Source: Anisodus tanguticus
Lineage: Eukaryota; Streptophyta; Magnoliopsida; Solanales; Solanaceae
Direction: 5' to 3'
DNA: 64,000 bases
NCBI GenBank assembly: GCA_034509755.1
Contig: CM067549.1
Coordinates: 41,181,305 to 41,245,304 of the forward strand
Below are positions 39,901 to 54,900 of this stretch, piece after piece. The translations under genes and the position numbers were made by a program. Under the pieces are notes generated by a model that saw nothing but the letters and a program-made list of their open reading frames with translations, did no database searches and had not been told where the DNA came from. Position 1 is the stretch's first letter. Every line of letters starts with the position of its first letter.

Positions 39901-42900
39901 ATGAATTTGTGTTTCGGGCTTAAAATGCAATAATAAGTGACGTCGGACATGACGAAGTAATGGGAGTCGATTACTAGCCTATTTGTGATGCACTAGGTAT
40001 ATTTCATGACAAATAGAGACAATCGATAGGATTTAGAAAATATGTGTGCTAATACCCGCCCAAAGTGCAAAAAAATAACAAATTGGAGTTTCTGAGTTTA
40101 GAAATACAATACTAAGTAAGGTCAGCGACGAATAAGTAATGGATGTCGATCATAAGCCTATTTTTCATGGACCGAGTGAATTTCAGGCCAATTAGAGATA
40201 GTCGATAGGGTTCTAAAAAATTCATGTGCTAATACCCACCGAAAGTGCAAAAAATCACGAATTTGAATTTTTGGGTTTAGAAATGCAATACTAAGCGACA
40301 TCGGCCATGAAGAAGTAATGGATGTCTATCACAAGCATATTTGTCATGGCTCTGGTGAATTTCAGGTCAATTAGAGAAAATTATAGAATTTTAGAAAATT
40401 TGTGCGCTAATATCCACTGAAAGTGCAAAAAATCATGAATTTGTATTTCTGGGTTTAAAATGCAATAATAAGAGACGTCGGCCATGACGAAGTAATGGGA
40501 GTCGATTACTAGCCTATTTGTGATGCACTAGGTACATTTTAGGCCAATTAGAGAGTCGACAGGATTTAGAAAATCCGTGTGCTAAATACCCACCGAAAGT
40601 GCACAAAATCACAAATATGAGTTTCTGAGTTTAGAAATACAATACTAAGTAAGGTCGGCCACGAATAAGTAATGGATGTCGATCATAAGCCTATTTTTCA
40701 TGGACCGAGCAAATTTCAGGCCAATTAGAGATAGTCGATACGATTCTAGAAAATTCATGTGCTAATACCCACCGGAAGTGCAAAAAATCACGAATTTGAG
40801 TTTCTGGGTTTAGAAATGCAATACTAAGCGAGGTCGGCCATGAAGAAGTAATGGATGTCGATCACAAGCCTATTTTTCATGGACCAGGTGAATTTCAGGC
40901 CAATTAGATACAAATGATAGAATTTTAGAAAATTTGTGCGCTAATTTAATCCACCGAAAGTGCAAAAATCATGAATTTGTGTTTCTGGGCTTAAAATGCA
41001 ATAATAAGTGACGTCGGACATGACGAAGCAATGGGAGTCGATTAATAGCCAATTGGTGATGCACTAGGTATATTTCATGACAAATAGAGACAATCGATAG
41101 GATTTAGAAAATATGTGTGCTAATACCCGCCGAAAGTGCAAAAAATAACAAATTGGAGTTTCTGGGCTTAGAAATGCAATAATAAGTGACGTCGACCTTG
41201 AGGAAGTATTGGGTGTCTATCACAAGCCTATTTTTCATGGACCGGATGAATTTCATGTCAATTAGAGACAGTCGACAGGATTCTAAAAAATTCATGTGCT
41301 AATACCCACCGAAAGTGCAAAAAATCACGAATTTGAATTTTTGGGTTTAGAAATGCAATACTAAGCGACATCGGCCATGAAGAAGTAATGGATGTCGATC
41401 ACAAACCTATTTTTCATGGCAGGTGAATTTCGTGCCAATTAGAGACAAATGATAGAATTTTAGAAAATATGTGCGCTAATATCCACCGAAAGTGCAAAAA
41501 ACATGAATTTGTGTTTCGGACTTAAAATGCAATAATAAGTGACGTCGCCATTACAAAGTAATGGGAGTCGATTACTAGCCTATTTGTGATGCACGGTAAA
41601 TTTCAGCCAATTAGAGATAATCGATAGGATTTAGAAAATATGTGTGCTAATACCCACCGAAAGTGCAAAAATCACAAATTGAGTTTCGAGTTTAGAAATA
41701 CAATACTAAGTAAGGTCGGCCACGAATAAGTAATGGATGTCGATCATAAGCCTATTTTTCATGGACCGAGCAAATTTCAGGCCAATTAGAGATAGTCGAT
41801 AGGGTTCTAAAAAATTCATGTGCTAATACCCACCGAAAGTGCAAAAAATCACGAATTTGAGTTTTTGGGTTTAGAAATGCAATACTAAGCGACATCGGCC
41901 ATGAAGAAGTAATGGATGTCGATCAGAAACCTATTTTTCATGGACCAGGTGAATTTCAGGCCAATTAGATACAAATGATAGAATTTTAGAAAATATGTGC
42001 GCTAATATCCACCGAAAGTGCAAAGAAACAAGAATTTGTGTTTCTGGGCTTAAAATGCAATAATAAGTGACGTCGCCATTACAAAGTAATGGGAGTTGAT
42101 TACTAGCCTATTTGTGATGCACTAGGTAAATTTCAGTACAAATAGAGATAATCGATAGGATTTAGAAAATATGTGTGCTAATACCCACCGAAATTGCAAA
42201 AAATCACAAATTGGAGTTTCTGAGTTTAGAAATACAATACTAAGTAAGGTCAGCGACGAATAAGTAATGGATGTCGATCATAAGCCTATTTTTCATGGAC
42301 CGAGTGAATTTCAGGCCAATTAGAGATAGTCGATAGGGTTCTAAAAAATTCATGTGCTAATACCCACCGAAAGTGCAAAAAATCACGAATTTGAGTTTTT
42401 GGGTTTAGAAATGCAATACTAAGCGACATCGGCCATGAAGAAGTAATGGATGTCTATCACAAGCATATTTGTCATGGCTCTGGTGAATTTCAGGTCAATT
42501 AGAGAAAATTATAGAATTTTAGAAAATTTGTGCGCTAATATCCACTGAAAGTGCAAAAAATCATGAATTTGTATTTCTGGGTTTAAAATGCAATAATAAG
42601 AGACGTCGGCCATGACGAAGTAATGGGAGTCGATTACTAGCCTATTTGTGATGCACTAGGTACATTTTAGGCCAATTAGAGAGTCGACAGGATTTAGAAA
42701 ATCCGTGTGCTAATACCCACCGAAAGTGCACAAAATCACAAATATGAGTTTCTGAGTTTAGAAATACAATACTAAGTAAGGTCGGCCACGAATAAGTAAT
42801 GGATGTCGATCATAAGCCTATTTTTCATGGACCGAGCAAATTTCGTGCCAATTAGAGATAGTCGATACGATTCTAGAAAATTCATGTGCTAATACCCACC

Positions 42901-45900
42901 GGAAGTGCAAAAATCACGAATTTGAGTTTCGGGTTTGGAAATGCAATACTAAGCGAGGTCGGCCATGAAGAAGTAATGGATGTCGATCACAAGCCTATTT
43001 TTCATGGACCAGGTGAATTTCAGGCCAATTAGATACAAATGATAGAATTTTAGAAAATTTGTGCGCTAATATCCACCGAAAGTGCAAAAATCATGAATTT
43101 GTGTTTCTCGGCTTAAAATGCAATAATAAGTGACGTCGGACATGACGAAGCAATGGGAGTCGATTACTAGCCTATTTGTGATGCACTAGGTATATTTCAT
43201 GACAAATAGAGACAATCGATAGGATTTAGAAAATATGTGTGCTAATACCCGCCGAAAGTGCAAAAAATAACAAATTGGAGTTTCTGGGCTTAGAAATGCA
43301 ATAATAAGTGACGTCGACCTTGAGGAAGTATTGGGTGTCTGTCACAAGCCTATTTTTCATGGACCGGATGAATTTCATGTCAATTAGAGACAGTCGACAG
43401 GATTCTAAAAAATTCATGTGCTAATACCCACCGAAAGTGCAAAAAATCACGAATTTGAATTTTTGGGTTTAGAAATGCAATACTAAGCGACATCGGCCAT
43501 GAAGAAGTAATGGATGTCGATCACAAGCATATTTGTCATGGCTCTGGTGAATTTCAGGTCAATTAGAGAAAATTATAGAATTTTAGAAAATCTGTGCGCT
43601 AATATCCACTGAAAGTGCAAAAAATCATGAATTTGTATTTCTGGGTTTAAAATGCAATAATAAGAGACGTCGGCCATGACGAAGTAATGGGAGTCGATTA
43701 CTAGCCTATTTGTGATGCACTAGGTACATTTTAGGCCAATTAGAGAGTCGACAGATTTAGAAAATCCGTGTGCTAATACCCACCGAAAGTGCACAAAATC
43801 ACAAATATGAGTTTCTGAGTTTAGAAATACAATACTAAGTAAGGTCGGCCACGAATAAGTAATGGATGTCGATCATAAGCCTATTTTTCATGGACCGAGT
43901 GAATTTCAGGCCAATTAGAGATAGTCGATACGATTCTAGAAAATTCATGTGCTAATACCCACCGGAAGTGCAAGAAATCACGAATTTGAATTTCTGGGTT
44001 TAGAAATGCAATACTAAGCGAGGTCGGCCATGAAGAAGTAATGGATGTCGATCAGAAGCCTATTTTTCATGGACCAGGTGAATTTCAGGCCAATTAGATA
44101 CAAATGATAGAATTTTAGAAAATATGTGCGCTAATATCCACCGAAAGTGCAAAGAAACAAGAATTTGTGTTTCTGGGCTTAAAATGCAATAATAAGTGAC
44201 GTCGCCATTACAAAGTAATGGGAGTTGATTACTAGCCTATTTGTGATGCACTAGGTAAATTTCAGTACAAATAGAGATAATCGATAGGATTTAGAAAATA
44301 TGTGTGCTAATACCCACCGAAATTGCAAAAAATCACAAATTGGAGTTTCTGAGTTTAGAAATACAATACTAAGTAAGGTCAGCGACGAATAAGTAATGGA
44401 TGTCGATCATAAGCCTATTTTTCATGGACCGAGTGAATTTCAGGCCAATTAGAGATAGTCGATAGGGTTCTAAAAAATTCATGTGCTAATACCCACCGAA
44501 AGTGCAAAAAATCACGAATTTGAGTTTTTGGGTTTAGAAATGCAATACTAAGCGACATCGGCCATGAAGAAGTAATGGATGTCGATCACAAGCATATTTG
44601 TCATGGCTCTGGTGAATTTCGGTCAATTAGAGAAAATTATAGAATTTTAGAAAATATGTGCGCTAATATCCACTGAAAGTGCAAAAAATCATGAATTTGT
44701 ATTTCTGGGTTTAAAATGCAATAATAAGAGACGTCGGCCATGACGAAGTAATGGGAGTCGATTACTAGCCTATTTGTGATGCACTAGGTACATTTTAGGC
44801 CAATTAGAGAGTCGACGGATTTAGAAAATCCGTGTGCTAATACCCACCGAAAGTGCACAAAATCACAAATATGAGTTTCTGAGTTTAGAAATACAATACT
44901 AAGTAAGGTCGGCCACGAATAAGTAATGGATGTCGATCATAAGCCTATTTTTCATGGACCGAGCAAATTTCGGCCAATTAGAGATAGTCGATACGATTCT
45001 AGAAAATTCATGTGCTAATACCCACCGAAGTGCAAAAATCACGAATTTGAGTTTCGGGTTTAGAAATGCAATACTAAGCGAGGTCGGCCATGAAGAAGTA
45101 ATGGATGTCGATCAGAAGCCTATTTTTCATGGACCAGGTGAATTTCAGGCCAATTAGATACAAATGATAGAATTTTAGAAAATTTGTGCGCTAATATCCA
45201 CCGAAAGTGCAAAAATCATGAATTTGTGTTTCTGGGCTTAAAATGCAATAATAAGTGACGTCGGACATGACGAAGCAATGGGAGTCGATTACTAGCCTAT
45301 TTGTGATGCACTAGGTATATTTCATGACAAATAGAGACAATCGATAGGATTTAGAAAATATGTGTGCTAATACCCACCGAAAGTGCAAAAAATCACAAAT
45401 TGGAGTTTCGGCTTAGAAATGCAATAATAAGTGACGTCGACCTTGAGGAAGTAATGGGTGTCGTCACAAGCCTATTTTTCATGGACCGGATGAATTTCAT
45501 GTCAATTAGAGACAATACAGTCGATAGGGTTCTAAAAAATTCATGTGCTAATACCCACCGAAAGTGCAAAAAATCACGAATTTGAGTTTTTGGGTTTAGA
45601 AATGCAATACTAAGCGACATCGGCCATGAAGAAGTAATGGATGTCGATCACAAGCATATTTGTCATGGCTCTGGTGAATTTCAGGTCAATTAGAGAAAAT
45701 TATAGAATTTTAGAAAATCGTGCGCTAATATCCACCGAAAGTGCAAAAAATCATGAATTTGTATTTCGGGTTTAAAATGCAATAATAAGAGACGTCGGCC
45801 ATGACGAAGTAATGGGAGTCGATTACTAGCCTATTTGTGATGCACTAGGTACATTTTAGGCCAATTAGAGAGTCGACAGATTTAGAAAATCCGTGTGCTA

Positions 45901-48900
45901 ATACCCACCGAAAGTGCACAAAATCACAAATATGAGTTTCGAGTTTAGAAATACAATACTAAGTAAGGTCGGCCACGAATAAGTAATGGATGTCGATCAT
46001 AAGCCTATTTTTCATGGACCGAGCAAATTTCGGGCCAATTAGAGATAGTCGATACGATTCTAGAAAATTCATGTGCTAATACCCACCGGAAGTGCAAAAA
46101 ATCACGAATTTGAGTTTACGGGTTTAGAAATGCAATACTAAGCGAGGTCGGCCATGAAGAAGTAATGGATGTCGATCGAAAGCCTATTTTTCATGGACCA
46201 GGTGAATTTCGGGCCAATTAGATACAAATGATAGAATTTTAGAAAATTTGTGCGCTAATATCCACCGAAAGTGCAAAAATCATGAATTTGTGTTTCGGGC
46301 TTAAAATGCAATAATAAGTGACGTCGGACATGACGAAGCAATGGGAGTCGATTAATAGCCAATTGGTGATGCACTAGGTATATTTCATGACAAATAGAGA
46401 CAATCGATAGGATTTAGAAAATATGTGTGCTAATACCCACCGAAAGTGCAAAAAATAACAAATTGGAGTTTCGGGCTTAGAAATGCAATAATAAGTGACG
46501 TCGACCTTGAGGAAGTATTGGGTGTCGTCACAAACCTATTTTTCATGGACCGGGTGAATTTCATCCCAATTAGAGACGATCGACGGGTTCTAGAAAATTC
46601 ATGTTTGCTAATACCCACCGAAAGTGCAAAAAATCACGAATTTGAGTTTCGGGTTTAGAAATGCAATACTAAGCGACGTCGGCCATGAAGAAGTAATGGA
46701 TGTCCATCACAAACCTATTTTTCATGGCATTGGTGAATTTCAGGACAATTAGAGACAAATGATAGAATTTTAGAAAATATGTGCGCTAATATCCATTGAA
46801 AGTGCAAAAAACATTAATTTGTGTTTCGGGTTTAAAATGCAATAATAAGTGACGTCGCCATTACAAAGTAATGGGAGTTGATTACTAGCCTATTTGTGAT
46901 GCACTAGGTAAATTTCATGACAAATAGAGATAATCGATAGGATTTAGAAAATATGTGTGCTAATACCCACCGAAAGTGCAAAAAATCACAAATTGGAGTT
47001 TTTGGGCTTAGAAATGCAATAATAAGTGACGTCGACCTTGAGGAAGTAATGGATGTCGATCACAAGCCTATTTTTCATGGACCGGGTGAATTTCATCCCA
47101 ATTAGAGATATCGATAGGGTTCTAGAAAATTCATGTGCTAATACCCACCGAAAGTGCAAAAAATCACGAATTTGAGTTTCTGGGTTTAGAAATGCAATAC
47201 TAAGCGACGTCGGCCATGAAGAAGTAATGGATGTCCATCACAAACCTATTTTTCATGGCATTGGTGAATTTCAGGCCAATTAGAGACAAATGATAGAATT
47301 TTAGAAAATATGTGCGCTAATATCCACCGAAAGTGCAAAGAAACAAGAATTTGTGTTTCTGGGCTTAAAATGCAATAATAAGTGACGTCGCCATTACAAA
47401 GTAATGGGAGTTGATTACTAGCCTATTTGTGATGCACTAGGTAAATTTCAGTACAAATAGAGATAATCGATAGGATTTAGAAAATATGTGTGCTAATACC
47501 CACCGAAATTGCAAAAAATCACAAATTGGAGTTTCTGAGTTTAGAAATACAATACTAAGTAAGGTCGGCCACGAATAAGTAATGGATGTCGATCATAAGC
47601 CTATTTTTCATGGACCGAGTGAATTTCAGGCCAATTAGAGATAGTCGATACGATTCTAGAAAATTCATGTGCTAATACCCACCGAAGTGCAAAAAATCAC
47701 GAATTTGAGTTTTTGGGTTTAGAAATGCAATACTAAGCGAGGTCGGCCATGAAGAAGTAATGGATGTCGATCACAAGCCTATTTTTCATGGACCGGTGAA
47801 TTTCGGCCAATTAGATACAAATGATAGAATTTTAGAAAATTTGTGCGCTAATATCCATCCACCGAAAGTGCAAAAATCATGAATTTGTGTTTCGGGCTTA
47901 AAATGCAATAATAAGTGACGTCGGACATGACGAAGCAATGGGAGTCGATTAATAGCCAATTGGTGATGCACTAGGTATATTTCATGACAAATAGAGACAA
48001 TCGATAGGATTTAGAAAATATGTGTGCTAATACCCACCCAAAGTGCAAAAAATAACAAATTGGAGTTTCGGGCTTAGAAATGCAATAATAAGTGACGTCG
48101 ACCTTGAGGAAGTAATGGATGTCGTCACAAACCTATTTTTCATGGACCGGGTGAATTTCATCCCAATTAGAGACGAGTCGATACGATTCTAGAAAATTCA
48201 TGTGCTAATACCCACCGAAGTGCAAAAAATCACGAATTTGAGTTTCTGGGTTTAGAAATGCAATACTAAGCGACGTCGGCCATGAAGAAGTAATGGATGT
48301 CCATCACAAACCTATTTTTCATGGCATTGGTGAATTTCAGGACAATTAGAGACAAATGATAGAATTTTAGAAAATATGTGCGCTAATATCCACCGAAAGT
48401 GCAAAGAAACAAGAATTTGTGTTTCTGGGCTTAAAATGCAATAATAAGTGACGTCGCCATTACAAAGTAATGGGAGTTGATTACTAGCCTATTTGTGATG
48501 CACTAGGTAAATTTCAGTACAAATAGAGATAATCGATAGGATTTAGAAAATATGTGTGCTAATACCCACCGAAATTGCAAAAAATCACAAATTGGAGTTT
48601 CTGAGTTTAGAAATACAATACTAAGTAAGGTCGGCCACGAATAAGTAATGGATGTCGATCATAAGCCTATTTTTCATGGACCGAGTGAATTTCAGGCCAA
48701 TTAGAGATAGTCGATACGATTCAAGAAAATTCATGTGCTAATACCCGCCGGAAGTGCAAAAAATCACGAATTTGAGTTTCTGGGTTTAGAAATGCAATAC
48801 TAAGCGAGGTCGGCCATGAAGAAGTAATGTATGTCGATCAGAAGCCTATTTTTCATGGACCAGGTGAATTTCAGGCCAATTAGATACAAATGATAGAATT

Positions 48901-51900
48901 TTAGAAAATCTGTGCGCTAATATCCATTGAAAGTGCAAAAAATCATGAATTTGTGTTTCTGGGCTTAAAATGCAATAATAAGTGACGTCGGACATGACGA
49001 AGCAATGGGAGTCGATTAATAGCCAATTGGTGATGCACTAGGTATATTTCATGACAAATAGAGACAATCGATAGGATTTAGAAAATATGTGTGCTAATAC
49101 CCACCGAAAGTGCAAAAAATAACAAATTGGAGTTTTTGGGCTTAGAAATGCAATAATAAGTGACGTCGACCTTGAGGAAGTATTGGGTGTCTGTCACAAA
49201 CCTATTTTTCATGGACCGGGTGAATTTCATCCCAATTAGAGACAGTCGACAGGATTCTAGAAAATCTGTTTGCTAATACCCACCAGAAGTGCAAAAAATC
49301 ACGAATTTGAGTTTCTGGGTTTAGAAATGCAATACTAAGCGACGTCGGCCATGAAGAAGTAATGGATGTCCATCACAAACCTATTTTTCATGGCATTGGT
49401 GAATTTCAGGCCAATTAGAGACAAATGATAGAATTTTAGAAAATATGTGCGCTAATATCCACCGAAAGTGCAAAGAAACAAGAATTTGTGTTTCTGGGCT
49501 TAAAATGCAATAATAAGTGACGTCGCCATTACAAAGTAATGGGAGTTGATTACTAGCCTATTTGTGATGCACTAGGTAAATTTTAGTACAAATAGAGATA
49601 ATCGATAGGATTTAGAAAATATGTGTGCTAATACCCACCGAAATTGCAAAAAATCACAAATTGGAGTTTCTGAGTTTAGAAATACAATACTAAGTAAGGT
49701 GAGCGACGAATATGTAATGGATGTCGATCATAAGCCTATTTTTCATGGACCGAGTGAATTTCAGGCCAATTAGAGATAGTCGATAGGTTCTAAAAAATTC
49801 ATGTGCTAATACCCACCGAAAGTGCAAAAAATCACGAATTTGAGTTTTTGGGTTTAGAAATGCAATACTAAGCGACATCGGCCATGAAGAAGTAATGGAT
49901 GTCGATCAGAAGCATATTTGTCATGGCTCTGGTGAATTTCGGTCAATTAGAGAAAATTATAGAATTTTAGAAAATCTGTGCGCTAATATCCACTGAAAGT
50001 GCAAAAAATCATGAATTTGTATTTCTGGGTTTAAAATGCAATAATAAGAGACGTCGGCCATGACGAAGTAATGGGAGTTGATTACTAGCCTATTTGTGAT
50101 GCACTAGGTACATTTTAGGCCAATTAGAGAGTCGACAGGATTTAGAAAATCCGTGTGCTAATACCCACCGAAAGTGCACAAAATCACAAATATGAGTTTC
50201 GGGTTTAGAAATGCAATACTAAGTAAGGTCGGCCACGAATAAGTAATGGATGTCGATCATAAACCTATTTTTCATGGACCGGTGAATTTCATCCCAATTA
50301 GAGATAGTCGATACGATTCTAGAAAATTCATGTGCTAATACCCACCGAAAGTGCAAAAAATCACGAATTTGAGTTTCTGGGTTTAGAAATGCAATACTAA
50401 GCGACGTCGGCCATGAAGAAGTAATGGATGTCCATCACAAACCTATTTTTCATGGCATTGGTGAATTTCAGGCCAATTAGAGACAAATGATAGAATTTTA
50501 GAAAATATGTGCGCTAATATCCACCGAAAGTGCAAAGAAACAAGAATTTGTGTTTCTGGGCTTAAAATGCAATAATAAGTGACGTCGCCATTACAAAGTA
50601 ATGGGAGTTGATTACTAGCCTATTTGTGATGCACTAGGTAAATTTCAGTACAAATAGAGATAATCGATAGGATTTAGAAAATATGTGTGCTAATACCCAC
50701 CGAAATTGAAAAAAATCACAAATTGGAGTTTCTGAGTTTAGAAATACAATACTAAGTAAGGTCAGCGACGAATAAGTAATGGATGTCGATCATAAGCCTA
50801 TTTTTCATGGACCGAGTGAATTTCAGGCCAATTAGAGATAGTCGATAGGGTTCTAAAAAATTCATGTGCTAATACCCACCGAAAGTGCAAAAAATCACGA
50901 ATTTGAATTTTTGGGTTTAGAAATGCAATACTAAGCGAGGTCGGCCATGAAGAAGTAATGGATGTCGATCACAAGCATATTTGTCATGGCTCTGTGAATT
51001 TCAGGCCAATTAGGGAAAAATGATAGAATTTTAGAAAATTTGTGCGCTAATATCCATTGAAAGTGCAAAAAATCATGAATTTGTGTTTCTGGGCTTAAAA
51101 TGCAATAATAAGTGACGTCGGACATGACGAAGCAATGGGAGTCGATTAATAGCCAATTGGTGATGCACTAGGTATATTTCATGACAAATAGAGACAATCG
51201 ATAGGATTTAGAAAATATGTGTGCTAATACCCGCCGAAAGTGCAAAAAATAACAAATTGGAGTTTTTGGGCTTAGAAATGCAATAATAAGTGACGTCGAC
51301 CTTGAGGAAGTATTGGGTGTCTGTCACAAACCTATTTTTCATGGACCGGGTGAATTTCATCCCAATTAGAGACAGTCGACAGATTCTAGAAAATTCATGT
51401 GCTAATACCCACCGAAAGTGCAAAAAATCACGAATTTGAGTTTCGGGTTTAGAAATGCAATACTAAGCGACGTCGGCCATGAAGAAGTAATGGATGTCCA
51501 TCACAAACCTATTTTTCATGGCATTGGTGAATTTCAGGCCAATTAGAGACAAATGATAGAATTTTAGAAAATATGTGCGCTAATATCCACCGAAAGTGCA
51601 AAGAAACAAGAATTTGTGTTTCTGGGCTTAAAATGCAATAATAAGTGACGTCGCCATTACAAAGTAATGGGAGTTGATTACTAGCCTATTTGTGATGCAC
51701 TAGGTAAATTTCAGGTACAAATAGAGATAATCGATAGGATTTAGAAAATATGTGTGCTAATACCCACCGAAATTGCAAAAAATCACAAATTGGAGTTTCT
51801 GAGTTTAGAAATACAATACTAAGTAAGGTCGGCCACGAATAAGTAATGGATGTCGATCATAAGCCTATTTTTCATGGACCGAGTGAATTTCAGGCCAATT

Positions 51901-54900
51901 AGAGATAGTCGATACGATTCTAGAAAATTCATGTGCTAATACCCACCGGAAGTGCAAAAAATCACGAATTTGAGTTTCTGGGTTTAGAAATGCAATACTA
52001 AGCGAGGTCGGCCATGAAGAAGTAATGTATGTCGATCAGAAGCCTATTTTTCATGGACCGGGTGAATTTCGGCCAATTAGATACAAATGATAGAATTTTA
52101 GAAAATTTGTGCGCTAATATCCACCGAAAGTGCAAAAATCATGAATTTGTGTTTCTGGGCTTAAAATGCAATAATAAGTGACGTCGGACATGACGAAGCA
52201 ATGGGAGTCGATTAATAGCCAATTGGTGATGCACTAGGTATATTTCATGACAAATAGAGACAATCGATAGGATTTAGAAAATATGTGTGCTAATACCCGC
52301 CGAAAGTGCAAAAAAATCAACAAATTGGAGTTTCGGGCTTAGAAATGCAATAATAAGTGACGTCGACCTTGAGGAAGTAATGGGTGTCGTCACAAACCTA
52401 TTTTTCATGGACCGGGTGAATTTCATCCCAATTAGAGACAGTCGACGAGGATTCTAGAAAATCATGTGCTAATACCCACCGAAGTGCAAAAAATCACGAA
52501 TTTGAGTTTCGGGTTTAGAAATGCAATACTAAGCGACGTCGGCCATGAAGAAGTAATGGATGTCCATCACAAACCTATTTTTCATGGCATTGGTGAATTT
52601 CAGGCAATTAGAGACAAATGATAGAATTTTAGAAAATATGTGCGCTAATATCCACCGAAAGTGCAAAAAACAAGAATTTGTGTTTCGGGCTTAAAATGCA
52701 ATAATAAGTGACGTCGCCATTACAAAGTAATGGGAGTTGATTACTAGCCTATTTGTGATGCACTAGGTAAATTTCGGCCAAATAGAGATAATCGATAGGA
52801 TTTAGAAAATATGTGTGCTAATACCCACCGAAATTGCAAAAAATCACAAATTGGAGTTTCTGAGTTTAGAAATACAATACTAAGTAAGGTCGGCCACGAA
52901 TAAGTAATGGATGTCGATCATAAGCCTATTTTTCATGGACCGAGTGAATTTCAGGCCAATTAGAGATAGTCGATACGATTCAAGAAAATTCATGTGCTAA
53001 TACCCGCCGGAAGTGCAAAAAATCACGAATTTGAGTTTCTGGGTTTAGAAATGCAATACTAAGCGAGGTCGGCCATGAAGAAGTAATGTATGTCGATCAG
53101 AAGCCTATTTTTCATGGACCAGGCGAATTTCAGGCCAATTAGATACAAATGATAGAATTTTAGAAAATCTGTGCGCTAATATCCATTGAAAGTGCAAAAA
53201 ATCATGAATTTGTGTTTCTGGGCTTAAAATGCAATAATAAGTGACGTCGGACATGACGAAGCAATGGGAGTCGATTAATAGCCAATTTGTGATGCACTAG
53301 GTATATTTCATGACAAATAGAGACAATCGATAGGATTTAGAAAATATGTGTGCTAATACCCGCCGAAAGTGCAAAAAATAACAAATTGGAGTTTTTGGGC
53401 TTAGAAATGCAATAATAAGTGACGTCGACCTTGAGGAAGTATTGGGTGTCTGTCACAAACCTATTTTTCATGGACCGGGTGAATTTCATCCCAATTAGAG
53501 ACAGTCGACAGGATTCTAGAAAATTCATGTGCTAATACCCACCGAAAGTGCAAAAATCACGAATTTGAGTTTCGGGTTTAGAAATGCAATACTAAGCGAC
53601 GTCGGCCATGAAGAAGTAATGGATGTCCATCACAAACCCTATTTTTCATGGCATTGGTGAATTTCAGGCCAATTAGAGACAAATGATAGAATTTTAGAAA
53701 ATATGTGCGCTAATATCCACCGAAAGTGCAAAGAAACAAGAATTTGTGTTTCTGGGCTTAAAATGCAATAATAAGTGACGTCGCCATTACAAAGTAATGG
53801 GAGTTGATTACTAGCCTATTTGTGATGCACTAGGTAAATTTCAAGCCAAATAGAGATAATCGATAGGATTTAGAAAATATGTGTGCTAATACCCACCGAA
53901 ATTGCAAAAAATCACAAATTGGAGTTTCGAGTTTAGAAATACAATACTAAGTAAGGTCGAGCGACGAATAAGTAATGGATGTCGATCATAAGCCTATTTT
54001 TCATGGACCGAGTGAATTTCAGGCCAATTAGAGATAGTCGATTGGGTTCTAAAAAATTCATGTGCTAATACCCACCGAAAGTGCAAAAAATCACGAATTT
54101 GAGTTTTTGGGTTTAGAAATGCAATACTAAGCGACATCGGCCATGAAGAAGTAATGGATGTCGATCAGAAGCATATTTGTCATGGCTCTGGTGAATTTCA
54201 GGTCAATTAGAGAAAATTATAGAATTTTAGAAAATCTGTGCGCTAATATCCACTGAAAGTGCAAAAAATCATGAATTTGTATTTCTGGGTTTAAAATGCA
54301 ATAATAAGAGACGTCGGCCATGACGAAGTAATGGGAGTTGATTACTAGCCTATTTGTGATGCACTAGGTACATTTTAGGCCAATTAGAGAGTCGACAGGA
54401 TTTAGAAAATCCGTGTGCTAATACCCACCGAAAGTGCACAAAATCACAAATATGAGTTTCTGGGCTTAGAAATGCAATAATAAGTGACGTCGACCTTGAG
54501 GAAGTATTGGGTGTCTGTCACAAACCTATTTTTCATGGACCGGGTGAATTTCATCCCAATTAGAGACGATCGACAGATTCTAGAAAATTCATGTGCTAAT
54601 ACCCACCGAAAGTGCAAAAAATCACGAATTTGAGTTTCGGGTTTAGAAATGCAATACTAAGCGACGTCGGCCATGAAGAAGTAATGGATGTCCATCACAA
54701 ACCTATTTTTCATGGCATTGGTGAATTTCAGGCCAATTAGAGACAAATGATAGAATTTTAGAAAATATGTGCGCTAATATCCACCGAAAGTGCAAAGAAA
54801 CAAGAATTTGTGTTTCGGGCTTAAAATGCAATAATAAGTGACGTCGCCATTACAAAGTAATGGGAGTTGATTACTAGCCTATTTGTGATGCACTAGGTAA

